NCBI GenBank assembly: GCA_011050685.1
Contig: DRFF01000067.1
Span: 1 to 64,000, forward strand
Origin: Aurantimonas coralicida
GTDB taxonomy: Bacteria; Pseudomonadota; Alphaproteobacteria; Rhizobiales; Rhizobiaceae
DNA: 64,000 nucleotides
Reading direction: 5' to 3'
The translations under genes were made by a program, and so were the position numbers. The notes beneath the pieces are model-generated. The model did no database searches. It was not told where the DNA came from and was given only the letters and a program-made list of their open reading frames with translations. This document shows positions 1-9,373 of the stretch, piece by piece (position 1 is the stretch's first letter; each line of letters opens with the position of its first letter).

Positions 1-68
1 TCGCCGTCGAGAAGGCGGGCGACAAAACGCAGACGTTCCTCCATCACCGAACTCTCTTTCCACGGCAT
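1..68 (-). mobile_element. IS481-type transposase, N-terminal end only (cut by window edge)
   Basis: Reading leftward from the ATG at 68, the frame is open to the window edge and encodes 22 residues starting MPWKESSVMEERLRFVARLL. This matches the N-terminus of IS481-family (DDE, integrase-core) transposases found throughout the Alphaproteobacteria. Only the start of the helix-turn-helix region is inside the window; the DDE domain lies to the left. The repeats just upstream (96-138) look like the IS end. Whether the rest of the element is intact cannot be seen. The family call comes from recognising the leader, not from a search. Confidence 0.75.
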
Positions 69-95
69 CAACACCTCCGGCAAAAAGCCAAAAGT

Positions 96-138
96 GTTAC
101 CCATGTGTCCGGTACAAAACGTCACCTATGTCTCAGGT
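96..138. repeat. paired direct repeats at the IS481 end
   Basis: Two 18-bp units, GTTACCCATGTGTCCGGT (96-113) and GTCACCTATGTCTCAGGT (121-138), start 25 bp apart just outside the transposase start. Tandem related sites of this type near the ends of IS481-like elements are usual and may be transposase-binding sites. The exact terminal base and target duplication cannot be fixed because only one end is visible. Confidence 0.55.
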
Positions 139-355
139 CGGGCACTTCAGCCAATGATCAAGCCGGTATTCTGAACGAATACGGCCTCGCCGCGCGCTGC
201 CGACACGTCGGCGCAGGCGCCGATCAAGATGATGCGCGGTGCGCGACTGTGATTTCCGTGTCGCTGCGATCCATGCGCAGCCGAAGATCGACGGCCGCGC
301 ATGGATTGCTCGCGAGGGTGTCCATGGGACCATTCGGTAGACGCGTGGAAACCGG

Positions 356-463
356 CTACTTCTTCGGTTTGGGCGGCGTCGCGATATTTCCTTTCTGGCT
401 GGGCTGGGAGGCGTTCGGCTTCGGCGCCTGCTCCTTCTTCGACTTTCCCTTGCTTTCCTTCAT
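356..463 (-). CDS. tiny lysine-rich hypothetical protein (35 aa)
   Basis: An ATG at 463 is preceded by GGGGAAAAGG at ribosome-binding distance and opens a 35-residue frame, MKESKGKSKKEQAPKP... ending PPKPKK. The product would be very basic and disordered (Lys, Pro, Gln, Ser) with no membrane segment. No function is recognised. The good ribosome-binding site and the strong compositional bias support it, but homologues would be needed. It is the only candidate gene between the IS end and puuB; the rest of 139-650 shows nothing convincing. Confidence 0.4.
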   Translation of the reverse strand: MKESKGKSKKEQAPKPNASQPSQKGNIATPPKPKK

Positions 464-650
464 CGACCTTTTCCCCGCTGATTGAAGCGAGCCCTCATCG
501 GCTCGGCAGCCTCCACAGTGTAGCAGAAACAGACTTCCGCCACGCGGTCATTTGTCGATGAAGGACATGCGCTCGCAGCGGAGACGATCCGGTCCCGGAT
601 CGGGCAACGAACCTGCCGCCTTGGCACGAATCGTCAAGCCGTCGGGGGCG

Positions 651-1934
651 TCAGATCCGGTCCCGCAGGGAAAACCAGGTCATCGCCAGGAACAGCAGGG
701 GCGCGCGGACATGCCGGCCGCCCGGAAACGCCGGAATCCGTAGCGCCTCGAATTCGGCGAGCCGGTCCTGCTTGCCCGTCACCCGCTCGGCATAGAGCCG
801 GCCGGCGAAATTCGCCAGCATCACGCCATGGCCGGAAAAGCCGCCGATGGTGGTGATGCCCGGCTCGAGGGTCCGGACATAGGGCAGCCGTTGCATCGTG
901 ATGCCGACGGCGCCGCCCCAGGCATGGGTAAGTCGGACATCGGCAAACTGCGGATAGACTTCGGCGATCTGCTTGACGATGTGCCGCGCGATATCGCCGG
1001 TCGCCGAGGTGTAGGCTTCGCGCCCTCCGAACAGCAGCCGGCCGTCGCGGCTCTTGCGGAAATAGCGCACGACGAAGCGTGAATCGTTGCAGGCCTCGCC
1101 GCCCGGCAGAATGGCGTCGGGGTCGGCGAGCGGTTCGGTGGCTCCGATGAACGAGCCGATCGGCATCACATGGGCGTCGATCGCGCGATACAGCCCCGTG
1201 CCATAGGCGTTGGTCGCGATCAGCGCCCGCTCGGCGGTCACTGTGCCGGCGGCCGTCGTCGCGACGATCTTGCCGCCGCGGCGTTCCAGTCGCTCGACCT
1301 TGGTGCCCTCGAACAGCAGCGCTCCGGCTTCGGCGGCGACGCTGGCGCTGCCGACGACCAGCTTCATCGGGTTGATGTGGCCGGTGCCGGTGTCGCGGAT
1401 GCCGCCGAAATAGCGGGTCGAGCCCAGCCGCTCGGCGGTCTCCCCGGCGTCCATGTAGCGCATATGCGGGTAGTCGTAGCGGGTCGCCAGATCGTCGACT
1501 TCGGCGCGATAATCGTCGAGATAGCGGTGCTTGTGGACGACAGACAACTGGCCGGGGCGATAGTCCACGTCGATGCCGTTGGCCGCGACGAAATCGATGA
1601 GATGCACCTTTGCCGCTTCGGCCAGGTCGAACAGGGCCTTCGACCGTTCGAAACCGTAGGTCGCCTCGATCTCCGACGGCGCCAGCCGCTGGCCGGTGCC
1701 CATCTGGCCGCCATTGCGGCCGGAGGCACCGTCGCCGAAGCGATGCGCCTCGAGGACGGCGACGCGAACGCCGCTCCGCGCCAGATGAACGGCTGCCGAC
1801 AAGCCGGTGAAGCCGCCGCCGACGACCACGACGTCCACAGCGAGGCTTTCGCTCAAGCTCGGATAGGCCGGGCGCTCGACGCTGTCCTCGTACCAGGAGC
1901 GGCCCGGCGCGATTGGAGACTGATAGGGGGTCAC
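651..1934 (-). CDS. puuB: FAD-dependent oxidoreductase, gamma-glutamylputrescine oxidase (PuuB-like)
   Basis: The 427-residue protein has an N-terminal dinucleotide-binding motif (VVVGGGFTGLSAAVHLA, about residues 35-51), an ASGRNGGQ segment and the fold pattern of the DAO family. PuuB oxidatively deaminates gamma-glutamyl-putrescine to the gamma-glutamyl aminobutyraldehyde. The length matches E. coli PuuB (426 aa). The start is GTG at 1934, two bases after the stop of the upstream synthetase gene, so the two are almost certainly co-transcribed and translationally coupled. The substrate is inferred from the neighbour; other DAO amine oxidases look similar. Confidence 0.85.
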   Translation of the reverse strand: MTPYQSPIAPGRSWYEDSVERPAYPSLSESLAVDVVVVGGGFTGLSAAVHLARSGVRVAVLEAHRFGDGASGRNGGQMGTGQRLAPSEIEATYGFERSKALFDLAEAAKVHLIDFVAANGIDVDYRPGQLSVVHKHRYLDDYRAEVDDLATRYDYPHMRYMDAGETAERLGSTRYFGGIRDTGTGHINPMKLVVGSASVAAEAGALLFEGTKVERLERRGGKIVATTAAGTVTAERALIATNAYGTGLYRAIDAHVMPIGSFIGATEPLADPDAILPGGEACNDSRFVVRYFRKSRDGRLLFGGREAYTSATGDIARHIVKQIAEVYPQFADVRLTHAWGGAVGITMQRLPYVRTLEPGITTIGGFSGHGVMLANFAGRLYAERVTGKQDRLAEFEALRIPAFPGGRHVRAPLLFLAMTWFSLRDRI

Positions 1935-1936
1935 GG

Positions 1937-3484
1937 TCAGACCTGCAAAAGAAGGAACTCGCGCTCCCAGGGGCTGATGACCTGCATGAAGGTCTCGTGC
2001 TCGCCGCGTTTGATGCCGGCATAGGTGCCGACGAATTCGCGGCTGAACACCTCGTGGAAGGCTTCCTCCGCCTCGAAGGCGGCGACGGCTTCGAGCAGGC
2101 CGCGCGGCAGCGAGATGCCGCCGCCCTCGTTCACCGTGCGGTCCGTCGGCTCGTCGGGCCGAAGGCCTTTGACCATGCCGAGATAGCCGCAGGCGAGCGA
2201 GGCCGCGATGGCGAGATAGGGATTGGCGTCGGAGGAGGGCAGCCGGTTCTCGACCCGCCGCCCGGCTGGGTCGGAGGTCGGGACACGAAACGCCGTGGTG
2301 CGGTTGTCGTAGCCCCAGGCATTGTTGGTCGGCGCGCTCATGCCGTAGGTCAGGCGGCGGTAGGAATTGACGTAGGGTGCCATCATGATCAGCGTCGACG
2401 GCACGAAACGCTGCATGCCGCCGATGAAGGAAAAGAACAGCTCCGAGGCCGAGCCGTCCGCGTTCGAGAACACGTTGCGGCCGCTCGTACGGTCGATCAC
2501 CGACTGGTGGATATGCATGGCCGAGCCCGGCTGACCCTGGATCGGCTTGGCCATGAAGGTGGCGTAGATGTCCTGGCCGAGCGCCGCCTCGCGGATGGTG
2601 CGCTTGAACATGAACACCTGATCGGCAAGTTCCAGCGGATCGCCGTGGCGCAGATTGATCTCGAGCTGGGCGGCGCCCTCCTCGTGGATCAGCGTGTCGA
2701 TCTCCAGCCCCTGCGCGTCAGAGAAATCGTAAATGTCGTCGATGAGCTCGTCGAATTCGTTGACGCCGGCGATGGAGTAGGACTGCCCGCTCTGGATCTG
2801 GCGGCCGGAGCGGCCGATCGGCGGCACCAGCGGATAGTCGGGGTCGACATTCTTGGAAACTAGGTAGAACTCGATTTCGGGTGCTACCACCGGCTTCCAG
2901 CCGAGCGCTTCGTACAGCGCCATCACCCGTTTCAGCACGTTGCGGGGCGTATAGGGGACGGCCGCGCCGCTCTGGTCGACGAGATCGCAGATGACCTGCG
3001 CGGTCGGGTCGCTCTCCCAGGGAACCAGCGACAGCGTCGACAGATCCGGCACCAGCTTCAGATCGCCGTCATTGGGCGAATAGCGGAACTCGCCACTCTC
3101 TTCCGGATATTCGCCGGAGATCGTGTGCATGAACAAAGCCGAGGGCAGGGCGAGCGAGGTGTTGGCGACGAATTTCTTCGCCGGCATCATCTTGCCGCGG
3201 GCAACCCCGGCGAGGTCGGGCGTGATGCATTCCAGGTCGTCGATGCCGCGGGCGCGCAGCCAGTCGCCGGCCTCAGACATCGACGCAACTCCGCGCTTGC
3301 TCTGCAGAAAGGCGGGGTGGTCGTCGGCCGACAGCTGCAGCGAACCGAGGTCGCGCTTGACCTCCATCTTCGGGCCGCGAATCGGACTGGCCTCGTTGCC
3401 GCCCGATTTGGCTTTCGTCTTGTGGCGATCGATGCGCGCGGGAACGCCGCTACGCGGTGGTTTTGTGCTGGAAGTGTCGGCCAT
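1937..3484 (-). CDS. puuA: glutamine-synthetase family protein, gamma-glutamylputrescine synthetase (PuuA-like)
   Basis: The protein carries the glutamine synthetase beta-grasp and catalytic domains, including MHIHQS, EIEFYL, EEGAAQLEIN and an NRTTAFRVP segment. PuuA-type enzymes ligate glutamate to putrescine using ATP. The ATG at 3484 is chosen because AAGGA lies four bases before it; this gives 515 residues. The first 75 or so residues (MADTSSTKPPRSG onward) are a basic low-complexity extension, with the conserved domain beginning near MSEAGDWL. The next gene, an oxidoreductase of the PuuB type, starts two bases downstream. PotFGHI at 9.4-13.5 kb could supply the polyamine. Confidence 0.85.
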   Translation of the reverse strand: MADTSSTKPPRSGVPARIDRHKTKAKSGGNEASPIRGPKMEVKRDLGSLQLSADDHPAFLQSKRGVASMSEAGDWLRARGIDDLECITPDLAGVARGKMMPAKKFVANTSLALPSALFMHTISGEYPEESGEFRYSPNDGDLKLVPDLSTLSLVPWESDPTAQVICDLVDQSGAAVPYTPRNVLKRVMALYEALGWKPVVAPEIEFYLVSKNVDPDYPLVPPIGRSGRQIQSGQSYSIAGVNEFDELIDDIYDFSDAQGLEIDTLIHEEGAAQLEINLRHGDPLELADQVFMFKRTIREAALGQDIYATFMAKPIQGQPGSAMHIHQSVIDRTSGRNVFSNADGSASELFFSFIGGMQRFVPSTLIMMAPYVNSYRRLTYGMSAPTNNAWGYDNRTTAFRVPTSDPAGRRVENRLPSSDANPYLAIAASLACGYLGMVKGLRPDEPTDRTVNEGGGISLPRGLLEAVAAFEAEEAFHEVFSREFVGTYAGIKRGEHETFMQVISPWEREFLLLQV

Positions 3485-3579
3485 GCAGTCCTTCGGCGCC
3501 ATGCGGCTGGGACGTTCAGCATAGCCTTGCGGCGCAGGCGGGGGAAGGGACGGCGAGCGGACGATCGCCCGATGCAGGG

Positions 3580-3601
3580 CGGGCACCCGCGAGGGTGCCC
3601 G
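3580..3601. terminator. 9-bp hairpin after the aceA-linked operon
   Basis: CGGGCACCC and GGGTGCCCG pair perfectly around a GCGA loop. The hairpin lies just past the stop of the small gene ending at 3624 (minus strand), and also just upstream of puuA. No U-tract follows, so it is a weak terminator candidate or an RNA-stabilising 3' hairpin. Confidence 0.5.
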
Positions 3602-3623
3602 TCCTATCGCGCTTGCAGAAAGC

Positions 3624-3884
3624 TCACCCTTCCGTCTTGACGACCACCGGGATCAGCAGGTCGCCCCAATTGCCGTTGCCGGAATGGTGGCGGGCGGAGC
3701 GGACCAGCTCGACCGACACGCCGGATTCGACCGCTTTCATCACCGACTGATTGAGCCGGTGCAAATCATTGGCCAGCATCCGGATCGCGGTCTGCTGGGC
3801 ATCGTCCATGGCCGACGACTGCTCCTCGGCGCGTTCCTTGACGCGGGTGCGCGGGCGTTCCTGGTCGTTTGCGACTGCGCTCAT
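3624..3884 (-). CDS. conserved hypothetical protein downstream of isocitrate lyase (86 aa)
   Basis: An 86-residue soluble protein, with a charged N-terminus (MSAVANDQERPRTRVKERAE) followed by a helical core and a short hydrophobic tail (GDLLIPVVVKTEG). The ATG at 3884 has GGAGAAG upstream. It is the same strand as aceA and starts 114 bases after its stop. I recall small proteins of this kind beside aceA in other Rhizobiales but know no function. An aceA-linked role is inference from position only. Confidence 0.75.
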   Translation of the reverse strand: MSAVANDQERPRTRVKERAEEQSSAMDDAQQTAIRMLANDLHRLNQSVMKAVESGVSVELVRSARHHSGNGNWGDLLIPVVVKTEG

Positions 3885-3998
3885 CGTTCTTCTCCAAGGT
3901 TTGGCTGGTCGCCGGTCCGGCGGGCCAGCCTTCGATGATCCAAGCTTCTGGGTGGGGCGGGCCGGATGCCGTCGACGGCGATGCGGCCCGTCTGGCGT

Positions 3999-5303
<1,305 letters not shown>

Positions 5304-5466
5304 TGCGAGGGTCCTCTTTGCTCGATCGCTGCCGGGTGAGATCTTTGACATAATCTTGACAGCATCTGATGATTGAGATCGCACCGCAGCAAAGCCTTGT
5401 CTACAAGCATCTGAACGGGATCAATGCAATTCGGGTCGTCTTGTCGCAGCTTTCACAATACGCACT

Positions 5467-5490
5467 TGTAAATATGTAAATATTGTAATA
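5467..5490. promoter_or_regulatory. tandem 8-bp repeats in the aceA/regulator intergenic region
   Basis: TGTAAATA occurs twice back to back (5467-5482), followed by the related TTGTAATA (5483-5490), inside an AT-rich island in otherwise GC-rich DNA. It is about 165 bp upstream of aceA and 435 bp upstream of the divergent XRE regulator. Tandem sites of this kind fit binding by that regulator. The RamB/ScfR-type role is family knowledge; these particular bases as operator are inference. Confidence 0.45.
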
Positions 5491-5693
5491 TTGCTATGGG
5501 GTGGGCTCGGTGCCTCCAGTGCGGCCCGGATATCTGTGTCCGCCGCGCAACGGGGCTTCGAAATTGCGCGCCTCCTGCCCCTAAGCTCTTCGACCGCCAC
5601 ATAAATTCGCCACGGATTCCATGAATCTCAATCTTTTCCTGCGATCCTCCAACTCTGTCACGAGACACGGTCGATCGACCGGTGGAGCGGAAA

Positions 5694-5837
5694 ATGAATA
5701 CGGTTTCTGTGTTGGTGCGTTACGTCCATGTGGTTCGCGGCCTGCTGCGGCCGAGCTATCACCCCGAGCGCTATTACATGCGCGGTCCCGGCCCGGCCTG
5801 CCTCAAGCGTACAGGCGGTCTGCGGACCGGCGCCTGA
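5694..5837 (+). CDS. small basic hypothetical ORF (47 aa)
   Basis: An ATG at 5694 with GGTGGAGCGG at ribosome-binding distance opens MNTVSVLVRYVHVVRGLLRP... to a stop at 5835-5837. The product is basic (many Arg) with a short hydrophobic N-terminus. It sits between the aceA control region and the regulator, so it may be a leader ORF of the regulator transcript or chance. No family is recognised. Confidence 0.3.
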   Translation: MNTVSVLVRYVHVVRGLLRPSYHPERYYMRGPGPACLKRTGGLRTGA

Positions 5838-5925
5838 GCCACGCTGCGCTTCAGCATCGGCGAGGGAGCGAATCCTGTAGGGCCGACGGCGCCGGTGCCG
5901 CGCCGGCTGTCAACGGCCGCCGCTG

Positions 5926-7347
5926 ATGGCCGAGAACAAGATCTTCGCCGGGCCGCGCATCCGGCGCATTCGCAACGGGCTCGGCCTGACCCAGACGGCG
6001 ATGGCCGAAGGGCTCGGCATTTCGCCGTCCTATCTCAACCTCATCGAACGCAACCAGCGGCCGCTGACGGTGCAGCTCATCCTGCGCCTATCGGGATCCT
6101 ACGACATCGACCTGAGCGATCTTCAGAGCGGTGAATCGCGGGGTTCGGTCAACGAATTGAAGGTGGTCTTCTCCGATCCGCTTCTGGCGGGGGAATTGCC
6201 GGGCGAACAGGAGCTTCTGGAGATCGCCGACGCGGCTCCGAACGCCGCCGCCGGCATCGTCAAGCTGCATCGGGCCTATCGCGAGCAGCAGGGACGGCTG
6301 ACCGATCTGTCCGAGCTTTTGGCGCGTGAGGGCCGCGAGACGCGGCTGTCCGGCACGCGGCTACCGATCGACGAGGTGCGCGAGGTCTTCGAAACCAGGC
6401 CGAACTATTTGGCGGCGATCGAGACCGCGGCGGAAGGCTTCCATCAGGCTCTCGCCCCCGGTGACGATCTGATGGCCGCGTTGAAAGCGTGGATGCGCAA
6501 GGAGCACGATGTCGCCGTGCGCGTCCTGCCGGTGCAGACCATGCCGAACTGGCGCCGCCGCTTCGATCGCCATTCTCGCCGGCTGTTCCTCTCCGAGCGG
6601 CTGGCGCCGGCCGACCGCATTCGCGAGACCGCCCTGGAGGCCTGTCAGCTCGCATTCGGCGACGTCATCGCCGCCGAGACCGAGGCCTTCGGCTTTTCCA
6701 GCGACGAGGCCCGGCGGCTCGGCCGTTTCGAGCTTTTGCGCTATGCCGCGCATGCGCTGATGATGCCCTATGGCGCCTTTCAGTCCGCGGCCGAGCGCGC
6801 GGCCTACGACATCGACGTCCTGCGCGGGCGCTTCCAGGTCTCGTTCGAGCAGGTGGCGAACCGGCTGACCATGTTGCAGCGGCAGGGCGCGCCGGGGGTG
6901 CCCTTCTTCATGCTGGAGGTCGACAATGCCGGCAATCGCTTCCGCCGCGCCGGCGCGCGGGGCTTTCCGGTCCAGCGTTTCGGCGGCGGCTGTCCCAAGC
7001 TACCGATCCACGCCGCGTTCGCCCAGCCGGGGCAGATTTTGGTCGAGACCGCCGAAATGCCAGACGGGGCGGAGTTTTTGCTGTTCGCGCGAACCCTGGA
7101 GGGCCTGCAGGCGGGTTTCGAGGAACGCCCCCGGCGGACCGCGATCCTGATCGGCTGCGACATCGGCTTCAAGGACGAGACGGTCTATGGCCGCCATCTC
7201 GGCTCGAAATCCGTGGCGACGAAGATCGGGCCGGCGTGCCGGCTGTGCGAGCGGCAAGGCTGTCTTGCGCGCGCCGAGCCCCCCCTGACCCGGCCGCTCG
7301 GCCTCGACGAGATGGTCACCGGGCTCAGCGCGTTTGATTTCCAGTAG
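5926..7347 (+). CDS. XRE-family short-chain fatty-acyl regulator (RamB/ScfR type)
   Basis: The 473-residue protein starts with an XRE helix-turn-helix (RIRRIRNGLGLTQTAMAE through SPSYLNLIERNQRPL, residues 9-46). A central region resembles the IrrE/ImmA peptidase-like domain, and the C-terminal DUF2083-type region carries clustered cysteines (FGGGCPKLP and CRLCERQGC). Regulators of this family control acetate and propionate genes such as aceA. It lies divergent from aceA, so regulation of aceA is the natural reading. Whether it activates or represses, and which acyl-CoA it senses, is not visible. Confidence 0.88.
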   Translation: MAENKIFAGPRIRRIRNGLGLTQTAMAEGLGISPSYLNLIERNQRPLTVQLILRLSGSYDIDLSDLQSGESRGSVNELKVVFSDPLLAGELPGEQELLEIADAAPNAAAGIVKLHRAYREQQGRLTDLSELLAREGRETRLSGTRLPIDEVREVFETRPNYLAAIETAAEGFHQALAPGDDLMAALKAWMRKEHDVAVRVLPVQTMPNWRRRFDRHSRRLFLSERLAPADRIRETALEACQLAFGDVIAAETEAFGFSSDEARRLGRFELLRYAAHALMMPYGAFQSAAERAAYDIDVLRGRFQVSFEQVANRLTMLQRQGAPGVPFFMLEVDNAGNRFRRAGARGFPVQRFGGGCPKLPIHAAFAQPGQILVETAEMPDGAEFLLFARTLEGLQAGFEERPRRTAILIGCDIGFKDETVYGRHLGSKSVATKIGPACRLCERQGCLARAEPPLTRPLGLDEMVTGLSAFDFQ

Positions 7348-7466
7348 CACGTGCCCAAATTCTTGCGAGCCACGTCGGGCGGTCACACGATCGTCACATG
7401 GCTTGTCGAAGTCGGCCGCCGGAACCAGAAACGCGGCCCTGGCCGACGAATGCAAAGCAGGAACCG

Positions 7467-8261
7467 ATGGACAAGAGCGTCAGCCAGCAGAACCAGAAGA
7501 CCGAAGGGCTCGAGGACACGATGGGAGGGGATGGGTTCGTCGCCCGATCGGTCCAGCGCCTCGTCGACGGTGCGGAAAAGCTCAACCTCAAGCATTCGGC
7601 GGTCGGCAACCCGCCGGTGTTTCCCACCGACGATTTTCCCTGGGCCAGGGAGGTCGAGGCGGAGTGGCGGCTGATCCGCGCCGAACTCGACAAGATCCTG
7701 GTGCGTAAGGGCGAGCTTCCCGCCTTTCACGAAATTTCCTCGGAAGTCCGTTCGATCTCGTCGGACCAGAACTGGAAGACGTTCTTCCTGTGCGGGTACG
7801 GCATCAAGTCGGAGGAGGCGATCCGGCAATGTCCGGAGACCTGGCGCATCCTTCAAAAGATCCCGGGTCTCAAATCGGCGATGTTCTCGATCTTCGAGCC
7901 CGGCAAGCACTTGCCGCCGCATCGCGGTCCCTACAACGGCGTGCTGCGCTTCCATCTGGGGCTGATCGTGCCGGACGCGCCGGACAAGGTCGGTATCCGT
8001 ATCGACGATCAGACCCGCCACTGGCGCGAGGGCGAGGCGCTGATCTTCGACGACGCCTATGAGCACGAGGCCTGGAACCACTCTGACGAGGTGCGGGTGG
8101 TGTTGTTCGTCGATTTCGAGAAGCCGACGAAGTTCCCGGCCAATCTCACCAACAAGGCGGTGTTGAACATGGCGGTGTTCACGCCCTTCATCCGCGAGGG
8201 CTACAAGGCGCACAAGGCCTGGGAAAAGCTGTTCTACGGCGAGGGCCAGAAACACCGGTGA
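7467..8261 (+). CDS. aspartyl/asparaginyl beta-hydroxylase domain protein (LpxO-like)
   Basis: The Asp_Arg_Hydrox fold is shown by HLPPHRGPYNGVLRFHLGL (about residues 148-166) and YEHEAWN (about 199-204), which supply the two iron-binding histidines of this 2-oxoglutarate dioxygenase family. Bacterial members of this length include LpxO, which hydroxylates a lipid A acyl chain. The ATG at 7467 follows AGGAACCG; an in-frame upstream TTG or ATG is possible. No membrane anchor is evident at the N-terminus, so the lipid A role is tentative. Confidence 0.8.
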   Translation: MDKSVSQQNQKTEGLEDTMGGDGFVARSVQRLVDGAEKLNLKHSAVGNPPVFPTDDFPWAREVEAEWRLIRAELDKILVRKGELPAFHEISSEVRSISSDQNWKTFFLCGYGIKSEEAIRQCPETWRILQKIPGLKSAMFSIFEPGKHLPPHRGPYNGVLRFHLGLIVPDAPDKVGIRIDDQTRHWREGEALIFDDAYEHEAWNHSDEVRVVLFVDFEKPTKFPANLTNKAVLNMAVFTPFIREGYKAHKAWEKLFYGEGQKHR

Positions 8262-8338
8262 GGGCGAGCAGATATCGAGGCCTTCCATCCGGTCCATTGA
8301 CGATGTGAGAACGGTTTTAGGGAAGGTCTCGGAACGCA

Positions 8339-8563
8339 ATGACCGAGGGTGATCGGGAGCGTCTCAAGCTCACCGCGAATTTCCTGAATATTCTGGCCGC
8401 CGGCACTGTCATCACGGGCGGGGTTGCTCCGCTCGTTGCTGCCATCTTCCAGACATCCGTCGTCAGTTTGGCGGGAGGATCACTGGGCTCGCTCATTTGC
8501 CTGGCCGTAGGTTATCTCCTACATACAGCGGGACGATCGCTCTTGAGGAGGCTCGACCGATGA
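8339..8563 (+). CDS. small two-helix membrane protein (74 aa)
   Basis: MTEGDRERLKLTANFLN leads into two hydrophobic helices (about residues 18-38 and 45-62) and a basic tail RSLLRRLDR. No enzyme motif is present. Its stop overlaps the start of the next tiny gene as ATGA, and AGGAG lies near its 3' end, so the two form one translational unit. I recognise no named family. Helical hairpins of this size include holins, transport accessory subunits and membrane toxins, but nothing here decides among them. Confidence 0.7.
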   Translation: MTEGDRERLKLTANFLNILAAGTVITGGVAPLVAAIFQTSVVSLAGGSLGSLICLAVGYLLHTAGRSLLRRLDR

Positions 8564-8655
8564 CGAATTTCGAGCTTTTCGCATATTTCGGCGCGCCAGC
8601 CCTCATGTTGGGCTCCGCCCTGGTACTTGCTTGGTACGCCAAGCATCACGCGTGA
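8560..8655 (+). CDS. single-helix membrane micropeptide (31 aa)
   Basis: The frame MTNFELFAYFGAPALMLGSA ... WYAKHHA starts at the ATG at 8560, overlapping the preceding stop (ATGA), with GAGGAGG upstream at suitable spacing. It is one transmembrane helix with a short basic tail. The strong ribosome-binding site and start-stop overlap make it more than a chance frame. Its partner is the 74-residue two-helix protein; together they look like a small membrane complex of unknown role. Confidence 0.65.
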   Translation: MTNFELFAYFGAPALMLGSALVLAWYAKHHA

Positions 8656-8731
8656 GGCGCCGGCTGTCGTTGCGCCACGCCTCGCGCGCACTGTTCGTCA
8701 CCAGTTTGCGCGTTTCCGTTGCCATGCTCGG

Positions 8732-9232
8732 ATGAAGCTCATCTGGCGGCCCATGCTCACGGGCGATCTCGCCGGTGTCGTTGCGTTGGCCGAGCGCGTC
8801 CATCCCGATCTGCCGGAGGACGCGGCTGTGTTTCATGACCGCCTGCGGCTTTACCCGCGCGGATGCCTGGTTCTCGCCGACGGCGCGCACGGTCCGATTG
8901 CCGGCTACGTGGTCGCGCACCCCTGGCGGGACGGTCCGCCGCCGAAGCTCGCCACCGTTCTCGGCGTCTTGCCCGAGCCGGGCGCCTGCTTCTATATCCA
9001 TGATGTCGTCGTCGCGCCGGAAGCCCGCAAAACCGGCCATTCGCGCGTTGTCGTGGAACAGCTTCTCGAACTTTCCTCCTCCTATCGCTGCGCGAGCTTG
9101 GTGTCGGTCTACGGCACCGTACCGTTCTGGTCGCGTTTCGGCTTTCGGGATGCCAGCGAGACGCTGCCACCCGGCGCCCTCCGCGCCTATGGGGCGGATG
9201 CGCGGTTCATGATGCGACCGAGGCGACAATAG
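8732..9232 (+). CDS. GNAT-family N-acetyltransferase
   Basis: A 166-residue GNAT protein with the fold order beta-alpha, a central CFYIHDVVVAPEARKTGHSRVVVEQLLE segment covering motif A, and a C-terminal FWSRFGFRD motif. The pyrophosphate-binding loop is KTGHSR rather than the canonical RxxGxG/A, still usual for the family. The ATG at 8732 (MKLIWRPML) is chosen because the conserved fold begins there; the open frame extends upstream into poorly conserved sequence. The acyl acceptor is unknown. Confidence 0.82.
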   Translation: MKLIWRPMLTGDLAGVVALAERVHPDLPEDAAVFHDRLRLYPRGCLVLADGAHGPIAGYVVAHPWRDGPPPKLATVLGVLPEPGACFYIHDVVVAPEARKTGHSRVVVEQLLELSSSYRCASLVSVYGTVPFWSRFGFRDASETLPPGALRAYGADARFMMRPRRQ

Positions 9233-9373
9233 CCGCCCCGCAATTCTTCCGCCGCTCCCGATCCAAGCCACTAGGAATCGGCTCGCCGATGTTCTTAACT
9301 CTCGATCAGGATGCGAACCGGGTCCTGCCGACGGCATGACCGGTCTTTCAATTCGGATAGGGAGTCGGACCAG

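Noticed and set aside
105-485. 126-codon plus-strand frame near the IS end
   Set aside because: It runs through the IS end repeats and the antisense of the small lysine-rich ORF; it has no start signal and no domain.
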